The translations under genes and the position numbers were made by a program. A stretch of 64,000 bases of DNA from CAWDMW01 sp963803575 (GTDB lineage Bacteria; Pseudomonadota; Alphaproteobacteria; Rickettsiales; UBA998). Of this stretch, positions 53,369-62,033 are shown piece after piece. Below the pieces are notes generated by a model. The model saw only the letters and a program-made list of their open reading frames with translations, ran no database searches and was not told where the DNA came from. The DNA lies in contig CAWDMW010000002.1 of NCBI GenBank assembly GCA_963803575.1, positions 1,674,001-1,738,000 on the forward strand, given 5' to 3'. Position 1 is the stretch's first letter. Every line of letters starts with the position of its first letter.

Positions 53369-55075
53369 ATGACACTTAATTTGCAACTCCCCACCCAGGA
53401 TCACGCCATGCGGCCGGTCATTACGGTAGTCGGCGTTGGTGGTGCAGGCGGCAATGCAGTGAATAATATGATTTCTGCACAACTCGAAGGGGTTCAGTTT
53501 GTCGTAGCAAATACTGATGCACAGGCACTGGATAGCGCGCTGACTGAACGCGCGATTCAGCTTGGGCGCACCATCACACAAGGGTTGGGCGCTGGAGCAA
53601 CGCCGGAAATTGGGCAGGCAGCAGCGGAAGAAGCAGGCGAAGAAATCGCTAACTGTATTGAAGGCAGCCATATGGTGTTTATCACTGCCGGTATGGGTGG
53701 CGGCACAGGAACAGGCGCAGCACCCGTGGTAGCACGCATGGCACGTGAGCAAGGCATGTTGACGGTAGGTGTCGTTACCAAGCCTTTCCAGTTTGAGGGC
53801 GGAAAGCGGATGCGCTTGGCTGAGCAAGGTATTGCTGAGTTGCAAAAATATGTGGATACACTAATTGTCATTCCTAACCAGAACCTGTTTCGCGTAGCTA
53901 ATGAAAAAACCACCTTCGCCGATGCGTTCCGCATGGCGGATGAAGTGCTACACTCTGGTGTGCGCGGTGTTACCGATCTAATGGTAAAACCGGGTCTGGT
54001 GAATCTTGATTTTGCGGATATTCGTACTGTTATGCAGGAAATGGGTAAAGCTATGATGGGTACGGGTGAAGCATCGGGCGAGAAACGTGCCATTGAAGCA
54101 TCTGAGGCGGCGATTTCCAATCCTCTGCTGGATGACGTATCACTTAAAGGCGCGCGCGCTGCACTGATTAACATCACGGGTGGATCAGATATGACGCTTT
54201 ATGAAGTAGATGAAGCAGCAAACCGTATTCGTGAAGAAATTGATTCTGACGCTAACATCATCTTCGGTTCCACCTTCCACGAATCTATGCAAGGCGTCAT
54301 ACGCGTGTCTGTAGTCGCTACAGGCATTGATGTTGAAACGGAACAGACTCATACCAAGCCAACAGGTGGAAACGCCCCCCCACGTCACTATGGCAGACCT
54401 GGCGGCAATAATAATGCTGGTGGAAACGGTCAGCAAAAAGCATCGTTTAAAACGACTTCAGCATCTTATGCAGGACGCAAGCCCTCAAATGGTTACACGG
54501 CGCAATCATCTTCATCTAACTACTTTGGCAAAGACGATCAGGCAATTGACACACGCCATTCTACAGAAAGTAATGATGTACAGCATATGTCAGACGCTCG
54601 TTACGAACCAGATGCACAATCCGTTTCAGGTAATAGCCATAGGCAGGAAACACAGGAAGTGCCCCGCTTCGTTCCGCCAACCCATGTGGCCGCGCCCGCG
54701 CAACAGCAACGGGACATACATCGTGTTCCTTCACCTGCTCCGCGTCCAACCTATATAGCCGGACAACATCGCCAAGAGATGTATAGCCCGGATGTGCGCC
54801 AGCCCGTACATCATGATGTACAACAGGAAGATGCTTCACAGTCAGATGCACAAGGACAATCCGGATTTAACATTTTTGGAAAAATCGCAGATGTAGGACG
54901 TTCTCTGAATAGTCATCATGCTCGCCGTGACCCAGACCCTCAACAACAGCGCAGCGTTGAAGTACATCATCGTCAGGCTACAGATGTTCATGAAACATCT
55001 TCGCACGAACACCCGGAACAGGAAGAAGAAAATTACTATGATATCCCTGCCTTCCTAAGACGTCAGGCCACTTAA
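53369..55075 (+). CDS. ftsZ: Cell division protein FtsZ
   Basis: Tubulin-like GTPase that forms the division ring. The 568-residue protein has the GTP-binding core VVGVGGAGGNAVNNM, NTDAQAL, the tubulin signature MGGGTGTGAAPVVAR, and the synergy loop LVNLDFADIRTVM. A very long, His/Gln-rich disordered linker (about 330-550) follows, ending in the conserved tail YYDIPAFLRRQ. The long linker and DIPAFLRRQ are typical for Alphaproteobacteria. It stands outside the usual dcw cluster here, with no ftsA or ftsQ nearby, and is transcribed on its own, then toward ubiK-lepB. Confidence 0.97.
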   Translation: MTLNLQLPTQDHAMRPVITVVGVGGAGGNAVNNMISAQLEGVQFVVANTDAQALDSALTERAIQLGRTITQGLGAGATPEIGQAAAEEAGEEIANCIEGSHMVFITAGMGGGTGTGAAPVVARMAREQGMLTVGVVTKPFQFEGGKRMRLAEQGIAELQKYVDTLIVIPNQNLFRVANEKTTFADAFRMADEVLHSGVRGVTDLMVKPGLVNLDFADIRTVMQEMGKAMMGTGEASGEKRAIEASEAAISNPLLDDVSLKGARAALINITGGSDMTLYEVDEAANRIREEIDSDANIIFGSTFHESMQGVIRVSVVATGIDVETEQTHTKPTGGNAPPRHYGRPGGNNNAGGNGQQKASFKTTSASYAGRKPSNGYTAQSSSSNYFGKDDQAIDTRHSTESNDVQHMSDARYEPDAQSVSGNSHRQETQEVPRFVPPTHVAAPAQQQRDIHRVPSPAPRPTYIAGQHRQEMYSPDVRQPVHHDVQQEDASQSDAQGQSGFNIFGKIADVGRSLNSHHARRDPDPQQQRSVEVHHRQATDVHETSSHEHPEQEEENYYDIPAFLRRQAT

Positions 55076-55101
55076 TTATTTGCTATTAGCAAAGGAACGT
55101 T

Positions 55102-55449
55102 ATGCAAAAAGATTCTAAGTTTTTCGATGATATTTCTAAAATGATGTCTGGTGCCACCAATATGGCATTCGATATGAAACGTGAAACCGAAGCAGTAGTT
55201 GCACGCCAGATGGAAGCATTTTTATCCAAAACATCATTAGTGACACGCGAGGAATTTGAAGCGGTGAAAGCCATGGCGGTGAAAGCTCGTGAAGAAAATG
55301 ATGCGCTACATAAAAAGCTTAATGAGTTGCTTAAGGCGAATACTGCGTCTGAATCAGAACAACCTGCCACTGGAAAAACAACGACACGCCGGAAAACGAC
55401 AGCTAAAACCGAAAACACAGTAAAAGCTGACACCGATAAATCTTCATAA
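55102..55449 (+). CDS. Accessory factor UbiK family protein (BMFP/YqiC-like)
   Basis: A 115-residue protein with an amphipathic N-terminus (DSKFFDDISKMMSGATN) and a coiled coil (VTREEFEAVKAMAVKAREENDALHKKL) that is the family signature, then a Thr/Lys-rich tail. UbiK/YqiC proteins assist ubiquinone synthesis and have membrane-fusogenic activity. The ribosome-binding site AAAGGA precedes the ATG. It is 26 nt behind ftsZ. The tail resembles those of phasin-like proteins, which is the alternative, but VTREEFE and length favour UbiK. Confidence 0.78.
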   Translation: MQKDSKFFDDISKMMSGATNMAFDMKRETEAVVARQMEAFLSKTSLVTREEFEAVKAMAVKAREENDALHKKLNELLKANTASESEQPATGKTTTRRKTTAKTENTVKADTDKSS

Positions 55450-55491
55450 ATAAGACTTGGCAAAAACATCACACTTGCCTATGGTGCGCTC

Positions 55492-56253
55492 ATGAATAAA
55501 CGCGCATCTGACACTGATAAGCCTGCACATCCATGGAACGATAATATTCGTACCATAATACTTGCTGTCTTGCTTGCACTGACGTTTCGTAGCCTTGCCT
55601 ATGAGCCGTTCCATATTCCTTCAGGCTCTATGAAAGATACGCTATTGATCGGCGATTATATCTTTGTCTCAAAATATCAGTATGGCTATAGTCGCTATTC
55701 TTTTCCTCTGGGACTTGACCTGTTTGACGGACGCATCATATCGGACAATCGCCCCAAACGCGGTGAAGTGGTTGTCTTTCGTTTACCCAGCAAACCACGT
55801 ATTGACTATATCAAGCGTGTTATCGGACTACCCGGCGATACAGTTCAAATTGTCGATGGTGTCGTCTACATTAATGATGTTGCCGTACCTCGCACACGCA
55901 TTGAAGATTATACTGAATATACCAGCGACAACCGTAGTGTAACCGTGCGCAGGTATGAAGAAACCCTGCCTGACGGGAAGGTACACCACACTCTGGATAC
56001 CTTACCTTACGGCGAAGTCGACAACACCTATGTATACACCGTTCCAGACGGGCATTATTTTATGATGGGTGATAATCGTGATAATTCCATGGATAGCCGC
56101 TACACAGAAGAAGTTGGCTTTATTCCTGAAAGCCACCTGATTGGTCGCGCTGAAATGATTTTTTTCTCCGTTGATGAACGTACAAATATTTGGAAAGTCT
56201 GGGACTGGGTGTGGGCGCTACGTACAGACCGGTTCTTTAAGGTCATTGACTAA
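55492..56253 (+). CDS. lepB: Signal peptidase I
   Basis: Cleaves Sec/Tat signal peptides at the outer face of the inner membrane. The 253-residue protein has one N-terminal membrane helix (about 19-37), the catalytic Ser46 in HIPSGSMKDTLLIGDYI, the Lys base in RIDYIKRVIGLPGD, and the box HYFMMGDNRDNSMDSRY. Its stop overlaps the rnc start by one base (TAATG). lepB-rnc-era is the common alphaproteobacterial order. Confidence 0.97.
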   Translation: MNKRASDTDKPAHPWNDNIRTIILAVLLALTFRSLAYEPFHIPSGSMKDTLLIGDYIFVSKYQYGYSRYSFPLGLDLFDGRIISDNRPKRGEVVVFRLPSKPRIDYIKRVIGLPGDTVQIVDGVVYINDVAVPRTRIEDYTEYTSDNRSVTVRRYEETLPDGKVHHTLDTLPYGEVDNTYVYTVPDGHYFMMGDNRDNSMDSRYTEEVGFIPESHLIGRAEMIFFSVDERTNIWKVWDWVWALRTDRFFKVID

Positions 56254-56903
56254 TGTCCTTCACGTATTCCTTTCATTCGCCTGAACTGGAAACGTTGGCT
56301 ATGACGCATCGTGGTGTGGATGGAACCATCAATAATCAGAGACTGGAATTTCTAGGAGATCGTGTTCTTGGGCTGGTTATCGCGGATATGTTATACAAGC
56401 ACTTCCCTGATGCTCGCGAAGGAGATATGGCCATTAGACATGCAAAAATGGTCTGTCGCGATACGTTAGTTTCCGTTGCCATTGATTCGGGTATTCAACA
56501 ACAGCTCGTTCTCTCCAGCAGTGAAGAGCAGTCAGGTGGACGTGATACGCTATCTACGCTCGAAGATGCGTGTGAAGCCTATATTGGCGCAATGTATCTT
56601 GACGGCGGGTTGGCAGCAGCCGAAACATTTATTCACCATTACTGGCACACATTATTACAGCAATCGGAGACACCCGTTAAAGATGCGAAAACCCAATTGC
56701 AGGAATGGGCGCAATCTCACGGTCTTGCTTTACCGGAATACACTGAAATACATCGTGTTGGTGCCGCGCATAATCCATTATTCACCATTCAGGTTACGGT
56801 AGAAGGCCTCCCCCCCGCTTGCGCACAGGCCACCTCCAAACGCATCGCCGCGCAGGAAGCGGCAGGATTATTGCTTAGTAACATACAGGAAACAGTTTCA
56901 TGA
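56253..56903 (+). CDS. rnc: Ribonuclease III
   Basis: Double-strand-specific RNase for rRNA and mRNA processing. The 216-residue protein has the catalytic signature NNQRLEFLGDRVLGLVIADM (Glu/Asp metal ligands), the second acid cluster EDACEAYIGAMYLDGG, and a C-terminal dsRBD (DAKTQLQEWAQSHGLALPEY to the end). It overlaps lepB by 1 nt and era by 4 nt. Confidence 0.96.
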   Translation: MSFTYSFHSPELETLAMTHRGVDGTINNQRLEFLGDRVLGLVIADMLYKHFPDAREGDMAIRHAKMVCRDTLVSVAIDSGIQQQLVLSSSEEQSGGRDTLSTLEDACEAYIGAMYLDGGLAAAETFIHHYWHTLLQQSETPVKDAKTQLQEWAQSHGLALPEYTEIHRVGAAHNPLFTIQVTVEGLPPACAQATSKRIAAQEAAGLLLSNIQETVS

Positions 56904-57787
56904 CACAAACACGCTGTGGTTTTGTTGCCGTCGTTGGCGCACCAAACGCTGGAAAATCAACGCTGGTCAATCACATGGTCGGCGCTCATATCGCTATCGT
57001 GACACCCAAAGTCCAGACAACCCGCAACCGTATTTTAGGCATCACAACCCATCATGACAGCCAGCTCATCTTCATAGACACGCCTGGTGTGTTTAATGCA
57101 TCGGCACGATTTGAAAAAGCCATGGTCAATGCCGCGCTCGGTAGCACCAAAGAAGCTGACATTATTCTCATATTGTTGGATGCGTATAAAGGGTTATGCA
57201 AAAATACGCAGCAAGTGCTGGATAATATTAAGCCGTTAAACGCAACCAAATTGTTGGTACTAAATAAAGTAGATAAAACAGACAAAGCAAGCTTATTAAC
57301 GCTGACAGAAACACTTTACAAAGAAGATGATTTTGCCCATTGCTTCATGATTTCCGCACTCACAGGTGATGGAACAGATGCGCTACGTGATTGGCTTGCT
57401 GAGCATATGCCTGAGGATTCATGGCATTACCCGGAAGATCATATCACAGACGTACCTATGCGACAATTGGTTGCTGAAATCACGCGTGAATCTCTTTTCT
57501 TTCGCCTGCGCCAGGAACTTCCCTACAGCACTACAGTCGAAACAGAAAGCTGGGAGGAAGGTGAAAAAGCCATTACCATTCGGCAAATTATCTATGTCCA
57601 GAATGAAGGACAAAAGAAGATTGCTATTGGTCATAAAGGCGCAATGCTTAAAGAAATTGGTAAAGCAGCGCGTCAACGTATGGAACGACTAACCGAATCC
57701 AGAGTACACTTATTGCTGTTTGTAAAAGTGTCTGAACGATGGAAAGAGCAAAAGGAATTTTACACCTCCATTGGTCTGGATTATTGA
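56900..57787 (+). CDS. era: GTPase Era
   Basis: GTPase involved in 16S rRNA and 30S maturation. The 295-residue protein has G1 GAPNAGKSTL (12-21), the G2 region TPKVQTTRNRILG, G3 DTPGVF, G4 NKVDK and a C-terminal KH domain (EGQKKIAIGHKGAMLKEIG). The ATG overlaps the rnc stop by 4 nt, giving translational coupling in lepB-rnc-era. Confidence 0.97.
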   Translation: MTQTRCGFVAVVGAPNAGKSTLVNHMVGAHIAIVTPKVQTTRNRILGITTHHDSQLIFIDTPGVFNASARFEKAMVNAALGSTKEADIILILLDAYKGLCKNTQQVLDNIKPLNATKLLVLNKVDKTDKASLLTLTETLYKEDDFAHCFMISALTGDGTDALRDWLAEHMPEDSWHYPEDHITDVPMRQLVAEITRESLFFRLRQELPYSTTVETESWEEGEKAITIRQIIYVQNEGQKKIAIGHKGAMLKEIGKAARQRMERLTESRVHLLLFVKVSERWKEQKEFYTSIGLDY

Positions 57788-57878
57788 CGGCAATTCATTA
57801 AATAGGTTGCGTTTGCAGTCATTATGCGCTAATGAAGCAGATCAAATAATAACACTTTAGCTATGAGATTAAGCCATC

Positions 57879-58502
57879 ATGGAAACTACCTATCAGTTTG
57901 ATGCACAGATTCGGCCAGAATGCGGAACAAGCAGTGCGCGTACCCTACGCAATAATAACAGAGTTCCTGCTGTATTATACGGCGCAGATCAAGAACCTAT
58001 TCATTTTTCTATTGAAGAAAAAGAAATTCAACGCTGTTATCTGAAAGGTGGATTTTTTGGTAAGCTCGTTACGTTGAATCTGGATGGTAAAGCCATCTAT
58101 AGCGTAGCCAAAGATATTCAAAAACATCCAGTTAATGACCGTATTCTCCATGTAGATTTCACTTTGGTAGAAGCCGGAAAAGAAATGCGAGCGCTTGTGC
58201 CGGTTCGCTACTTAAATAGCGAGCGTTGCGTGGGTATTCGTCGCGGTGGCACACTGAACGTCGTGAAGTTTGCCGTAGAGCTTTATTGTATGCCTGAGAA
58301 TATTCCTGAGTCTTTGAGTGTCAACTTGCAAGCAATGAATATCGGTGAGTCCGTACATATATCTGACATTGATTTGCCCGAAGGTGCTCGCACTGTCATC
58401 AAACGTGACTTTACGCTTGCTGCCATAGCAGGACGTGTGAGTCGTGCAGCTCGTGATGCAGAAGCTGGTGAAGGCACAGAGGAAGAAGCGGAAGCGGCTT
58501 AA
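57879..58502 (+). CDS. rplY: 50S ribosomal protein L25/general stress protein Ctc
   Basis: 5S rRNA-binding ribosomal protein of the long (Ctc/TL5) form. The 207-residue protein has the N-terminal L25 domain (GTSSARTLRNNNRVPAVLYG) and the C-terminal beta domain (ALVPVRYLNSERCVGIRRGGTLNVVKF), ending in an acidic Glu/Ala-rich tail. The ATG has a modest ribosome-binding site (GAG). A strong hairpin follows its stop, then pth; rplY-pth is a common pair. Confidence 0.95.
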   Translation: METTYQFDAQIRPECGTSSARTLRNNNRVPAVLYGADQEPIHFSIEEKEIQRCYLKGGFFGKLVTLNLDGKAIYSVAKDIQKHPVNDRILHVDFTLVEAGKEMRALVPVRYLNSERCVGIRRGGTLNVVKFAVELYCMPENIPESLSVNLQAMNIGESVHISDIDLPEGARTVIKRDFTLAAIAGRVSRAARDAEAGEGTEEEAEAA

Positions 58503-58527
58503 GAGTTACATACCAAACATAACGTTT

Positions 58528-58555
58528 AACGCCCTGCCATCAAAAGCAGGGCGTT
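58528..58555 (+). terminator. Terminator-like hairpin after rplY
   Basis: AACGCCCTGC and GCAGGGCGTT form a perfect 10-bp stem with an 8-nt loop. The following CCCTTAT has no real T-run, so it may only attenuate transcription into pth. Confidence 0.6.
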
Positions 58556-58580
58556 CCCTTATCTGCGGTAGAGGAGATTC

Positions 58581-59174
58581 ATGTTTTTACTGGCAGGTCT
58601 TGGAAATCCCGGCACAAAATATGCCGCAACGCGTCACAACGCTGGATTCATGGCTTTGGATGCGTGTATCAAAGCGCATTCTATGACAGAGATAGGTAAT
58701 AAGTTTCACGGTGTTTGCTGGAAAGGCACTATTGCTACTCATAGTGTGATTGCTTTAAAACCTAATACATACATGAATAAATCCGGTATCAGTGTTGGTG
58801 AGGCTGCCCGCTTTTATAAAATTTCCCTGCAACATATTATCATACTCTATGACGATCTGGATCTGGCAAAAGGAAAAATGCGTATCAAATGTGGTGGAGG
58901 ACATGGCGGGCATAATGGATTGCGCGATATTGATCGCGCTATAGGCACAGACTACTGGCGTATTCGCCTTGGCATTGGTCGCCCAGAGCATAAAAGTCAG
59001 GTACATAACTACGTACTTTCGGAGTTTAGCGAAGATGGTGGCATTATTATGGATCATCTGTGTAATAATATTGCCGCCCAACTTCCCTACCTGCTCAATG
59101 ACGAACCAGAGAAAATGATGACACATACGGCGCGCAAAATGAATGCAATCTTAGCGCCTGACAGCGCATCATGA
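58581..59174 (+). CDS. pth: Peptidyl-tRNA hydrolase
   Basis: Recycles peptidyl-tRNA released from stalled ribosomes. The 197-residue protein has LAGLGNPGTKYAATRHNAGF with catalytic His18, LKPNTYMNKSGISV, YDDLDLAKGKMRIKCGGGHGGHNGLRDI and RIRLGIGRPEHKSQVHNYVLSEF. The ATG is preceded by GAGGAG (58571-58576). It overlaps thiD by 4 nt. Confidence 0.96.
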   Translation: MFLLAGLGNPGTKYAATRHNAGFMALDACIKAHSMTEIGNKFHGVCWKGTIATHSVIALKPNTYMNKSGISVGEAARFYKISLQHIIILYDDLDLAKGKMRIKCGGGHGGHNGLRDIDRAIGTDYWRIRLGIGRPEHKSQVHNYVLSEFSEDGGIIMDHLCNNIAAQLPYLLNDEPEKMMTHTARKMNAILAPDSAS

Positions 59175-59980
59175 TGACAGCCAGCTTACCCAAAATCCTT
59201 ACCATTGCAGGTTCTGACTCTGGCGGCGGAGCTGGCATTCAGGCTGACATTAAAACAATTACAGTACTTGGTGGCTATGCGATGACAGCCATCACTGCCA
59301 TTACTGCCCAAAACACCCTTGGCGTGCATGGAATACATATGATTCCACCCGACATGATTGAGCAACAAATACGCGTTGTGCTTTCTGACATAGGTGCAGA
59401 TATCATAAAAATCGGGATGCTGGGTGATGCATCGACCATTCAGGCTGTGCATCGTGCCTTATCTTCTCATGAAACACACATTCCGCTCATCCTTGATCCT
59501 GTTATGCAGGCGAAAGGGGGACAACCCCTTTTGCAGGACGATGCGATACAGGCATTAAAAAACCTCCTATTCCCTCACGCAACACTCATCACGCCTAACA
59601 TCCCTGAAGCCGCCATACTGTCCGAGCAATCTATTGATTCAGTTGACGATATGAAACATGTTGCTAAGCTATTAAGCGAGCAATGCAAGGTAGCTGTACT
59701 GGTGAAAGGCGGGCATGGGAGCAATCAGACGTTACATAATGTGCTTTATGATGGGCAGGCCTTTCATACATCCACATCACAACGACACCATACAAAGCAT
59801 ACTCACGGCACGGGCTGCACCATGGCATCTGCTATTGCCACGTATGTGGGGCATGGTTTAACACTTTACGAAGCCATACACCGTGCAACTAAATATGTTC
59901 ATGAAGCTATTACTCACGCCCCGGGTTATGGGCAGGGACATGGTGCAATACATCATGGTTGGCCATGGATGATAAAATAA
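59171..59980 (+). CDS. thiD: Hydroxymethylpyrimidine/phosphomethylpyrimidine kinase
   Basis: Ribokinase-like kinase phosphorylating HMP and HMP-P for thiamine synthesis or salvage. The 269-residue protein has TIAGSDSGGGAGIQADIKT, GGYAMTAITAITAQNTLGV, LDPVMQAKGGQPLL, TPNIPEAAILS and HTHGTGCTMASAIATYV (anion hole and catalytic Cys/Asp region; here Cys at GTGC). No other thiamine genes are nearby. It overlaps pth by 4 nt and miaA by 16 nt, so all three are on one transcript. Confidence 0.94.
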   Translation: MMTASLPKILTIAGSDSGGGAGIQADIKTITVLGGYAMTAITAITAQNTLGVHGIHMIPPDMIEQQIRVVLSDIGADIIKIGMLGDASTIQAVHRALSSHETHIPLILDPVMQAKGGQPLLQDDAIQALKNLLFPHATLITPNIPEAAILSEQSIDSVDDMKHVAKLLSEQCKVAVLVKGGHGSNQTLHNVLYDGQAFHTSTSQRHHTKHTHGTGCTMASAIATYVGHGLTLYEAIHRATKYVHEAITHAPGYGQGHGAIHHGWPWMIK

Positions 59981-60852
59981 CACATGATGATGAGCGCATT
60001 GTTATACTAACTGGCGCAACCGCATCTGGCAAGTCAGCGAAAGCACTGCAATTAGCCCAACACTATCATGGTGTCATCATTAATGCTGATAGTATGCAAC
60101 TCTATAAAGACGCTCCCATTTTAACAGCGCACCCAACGCAGGAGGAACAAGCCTTAATACCACATTTGCTTTACGGGTGTATCCCGGCAGACCAACCTTG
60201 CAATGTTGCGTTGTGGCTGCAATGGGTTGTGGAACTGATACAACAAACATGGGAACAGCAGAAACTCCCGATCATCGTTGGTGGAACGGGTATGTATGTC
60301 AGTGCCTTACTAAAAGGTATCGCCCCCATACCAGTCATTCCAGACAATATTCGCCAGTCTATCAGAGCATTAACCACGTCACAGCTTGCAAGCGTATTAC
60401 GCGCAGAAGACCCGGTAATGTCAGAAAGATTGCGTCCCTCAGACACTCAGCGTATGGCGCGTGCTTTAGAAGTTATACGCGCTACCGGCCAGTCTTTAAG
60501 TAAGTGGCAACATAAACCGACGCAGCCCCCCTTGCCTCGTGCAAACATCACGTTGTACGCAACACACATGGATCGGGAATTACTTTACGAACGCATTAAT
60601 CAGCGCTTTGATGAGATGATAGAGCAAGGTGCGTTGGAAGAGGCACAAAGTCTGCTTGAGCGAGGTTACGACCAGGACTTGCCACTAATGCGAGCCGTGG
60701 GCATAGCCCAGCTTTTACCTTACCTACGCGATGAGAACGTTACGCTTGAGGAAGCACTACAAAACGCCAAAACCCAAAGCCGTCGGTATGCTAAGCGTCA
60801 ACTCACCTGGATTCGCAGGCAATATCCAGAGGTACATTACCTCAACGCCTAA
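59965..60852 (+). CDS. miaA: tRNA dimethylallyltransferase
   Basis: Isopentenylates A37 of tRNAs that read UNN codons. From the ATG at 59965 the protein has 295 residues; a TTG at 59959 is less likely. Motifs: P-loop LTGATASGKSAKALQLA, NADSMQLYKDAPILTAHPT (DSxQ), IVGGTGMYVSALLKGI and RMARALEVIRATGQSLS, and the C-terminal helix with RYAKRQLTWIRRQ. The stop is 2 nt from the 3' end of the convergent tRNA-Gly gene. Confidence 0.95.
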   Translation: MDDKITHDDERIVILTGATASGKSAKALQLAQHYHGVIINADSMQLYKDAPILTAHPTQEEQALIPHLLYGCIPADQPCNVALWLQWVVELIQQTWEQQKLPIIVGGTGMYVSALLKGIAPIPVIPDNIRQSIRALTTSQLASVLRAEDPVMSERLRPSDTQRMARALEVIRATGQSLSKWQHKPTQPPLPRANITLYATHMDRELLYERINQRFDEMIEQGALEEAQSLLERGYDQDLPLMRAVGIAQLLPYLRDENVTLEEALQNAKTQSRRYAKRQLTWIRRQYPEVHYLNA

Positions 60853-60854
60853 AC

Positions 60855-60928
60855 TGGAGCGGGTGATGGGAATCGAACCCACACTACTAGCTTGGAAGGC
60901 TAGGGCTCTACCGTTGAGCTACACCCGC
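60855..60928 (-). tRNA. tRNA-Gly (anticodon TCC)
   Basis: Minus-strand cloverleaf: acceptor GCGGGTG/CACCCGC, D-stem GCTC/GAGC, anticodon stem CTAGC/GCTAG with loop CTTCCAA (TCC), T-loop TTCGATT, discriminator T and encoded CCA. Confidence 0.95.
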
Positions 60929-60978
60929 ACTAAGGCTTTGCTTGTACACATATACAATCATCTTTTCAACCGCTTTTT

Positions 60979-61287
60979 TCATTCATCCTTTTGCGTATCG
61001 TTTGAATGGTTAAGAAACACCATTTTATCATGGTTAAACCCGTATTCCTTTTCCATCTTACGGCGAATATCCTGTGATGGCTCTCCTTCACCGGATTCAA
61101 TAATAATACCATATTGCTCAGGGTCGAAGTTAGGTTGAGCTTGCGCTGCCATAAACGCATCCAAATGGTCTGCACGCACTCCTACATAAGCAAAAAGTGG
61201 CTGCCCCGCTTGTGATGTTCCACGCACAAGCAGCACACATATGGTTTTCTCGGCAATCAGTTGCTCTGATTTATTTAAATCTTTCAT
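60979..61287 (-). CDS. Conserved-looking hypothetical protein (102 residues)
   Basis: A soluble alpha/beta-looking protein: TICVLLVRGTSQAGQPLFAYVGV, RADHLDAFMAAQAQPNFDPEQYG, then an acidic, charged C-terminus (GEPSQDIRRKMEKEYGF). No signal peptide and no recognised motif. It lies between popZ upstream and tRNA-Gly downstream, all on the minus strand. Base composition is like its neighbours. I cannot assign a function. Confidence 0.65.
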   Translation of the reverse strand: MKDLNKSEQLIAEKTICVLLVRGTSQAGQPLFAYVGVRADHLDAFMAAQAQPNFDPEQYGIIIESGEGEPSQDIRRKMEKEYGFNHDKMVFLNHSNDTQKDE

Positions 61288-61349
61288 AACAACTTAATGT
61301 ACTCACATATACGTAAAAAGTCCAAATCATTCTACTATGCGTATAATAC

Positions 61350-61976
61350 CTATTCACCCGAAATCTTTTTAATTTCTTCGGACACCATACGCTCTACAAT
61401 GCCGGGCAAATTAGCATTAAGCCAGTCTTTCAATTGTGGTTTAAGTAACTCGGTTACCCATTCTTCTATAGTAGAATCTGATGGCTTGACCGCACTAGGT
61501 TTGGAAGATGGCGGGCGCTGATGGGACTGCTCTTTTAAGGCGTTCAATGCGCTGCTGGAAGCATTTACCGTGTCTGAATTAAGTAATGAATCAATACCAG
61601 CCAGCACATCCTCATCTGATCCGGCACTGGCTGGTGGCTGGGGTGGCTCAGCCTCAGGCTTAGGGAGCGTAACCGGATTAGCCTTCCCTGTATCAGTAAG
61701 ATTTTGGTCAATCATCGCCAATACATCCTGATCCGCTTCCTGTTCATCTGTAGCAGCAGGTTCCGGCTCGGTTGGCTGCAATGTTCCTTCTTCTACGATG
61801 TCCTGCAACTCCAGTACGTCGGATTCTTGCGGTAATGGTTTCTTGGGCTTTACCGCTGGTGCAGATGCATTAGAATCTTCTAGCTCATCATCCGCAATGA
61901 TACGCTTGATGGACTGAAGAATCTCCTCCATTGACTGATCTTTGCTATCATCTTTGCTGTGGGATGCTTCGGTCAT
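61350..61976 (-). CDS. popZ: PopZ-like pole-organising protein (DUF2497)
   Basis: Polar scaffold that in Caulobacter forms a multimeric hub anchoring ParB and regulators. The 208-residue protein has the N-terminal helix SMEEILQSIKRIIADD (partner binding), an acidic, Pro/Glu-rich disordered middle (about 35-165), and the C-terminal helices EEWVTELLKPQLKDWLNANL and PGIVERMVSEEIKKI (oligomerisation). This architecture is diagnostic. tolC lies upstream, as is usual in alphaproteobacteria. Whether it acts at the poles in this species is inferred. Confidence 0.9.
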   Translation of the reverse strand: MTEASHSKDDSKDQSMEEILQSIKRIIADDELEDSNASAPAVKPKKPLPQESDVLELQDIVEEGTLQPTEPEPAATDEQEADQDVLAMIDQNLTDTGKANPVTLPKPEAEPPQPPASAGSDEDVLAGIDSLLNSDTVNASSSALNALKEQSHQRPPSSKPSAVKPSDSTIEEWVTELLKPQLKDWLNANLPGIVERMVSEEIKKISGE

Positions 61977-62033
61977 GGTACTCTAATTAAGGCAATTAAG
62001 GTCAGGTATGTTATTAGCCATAACAGGTAAAAG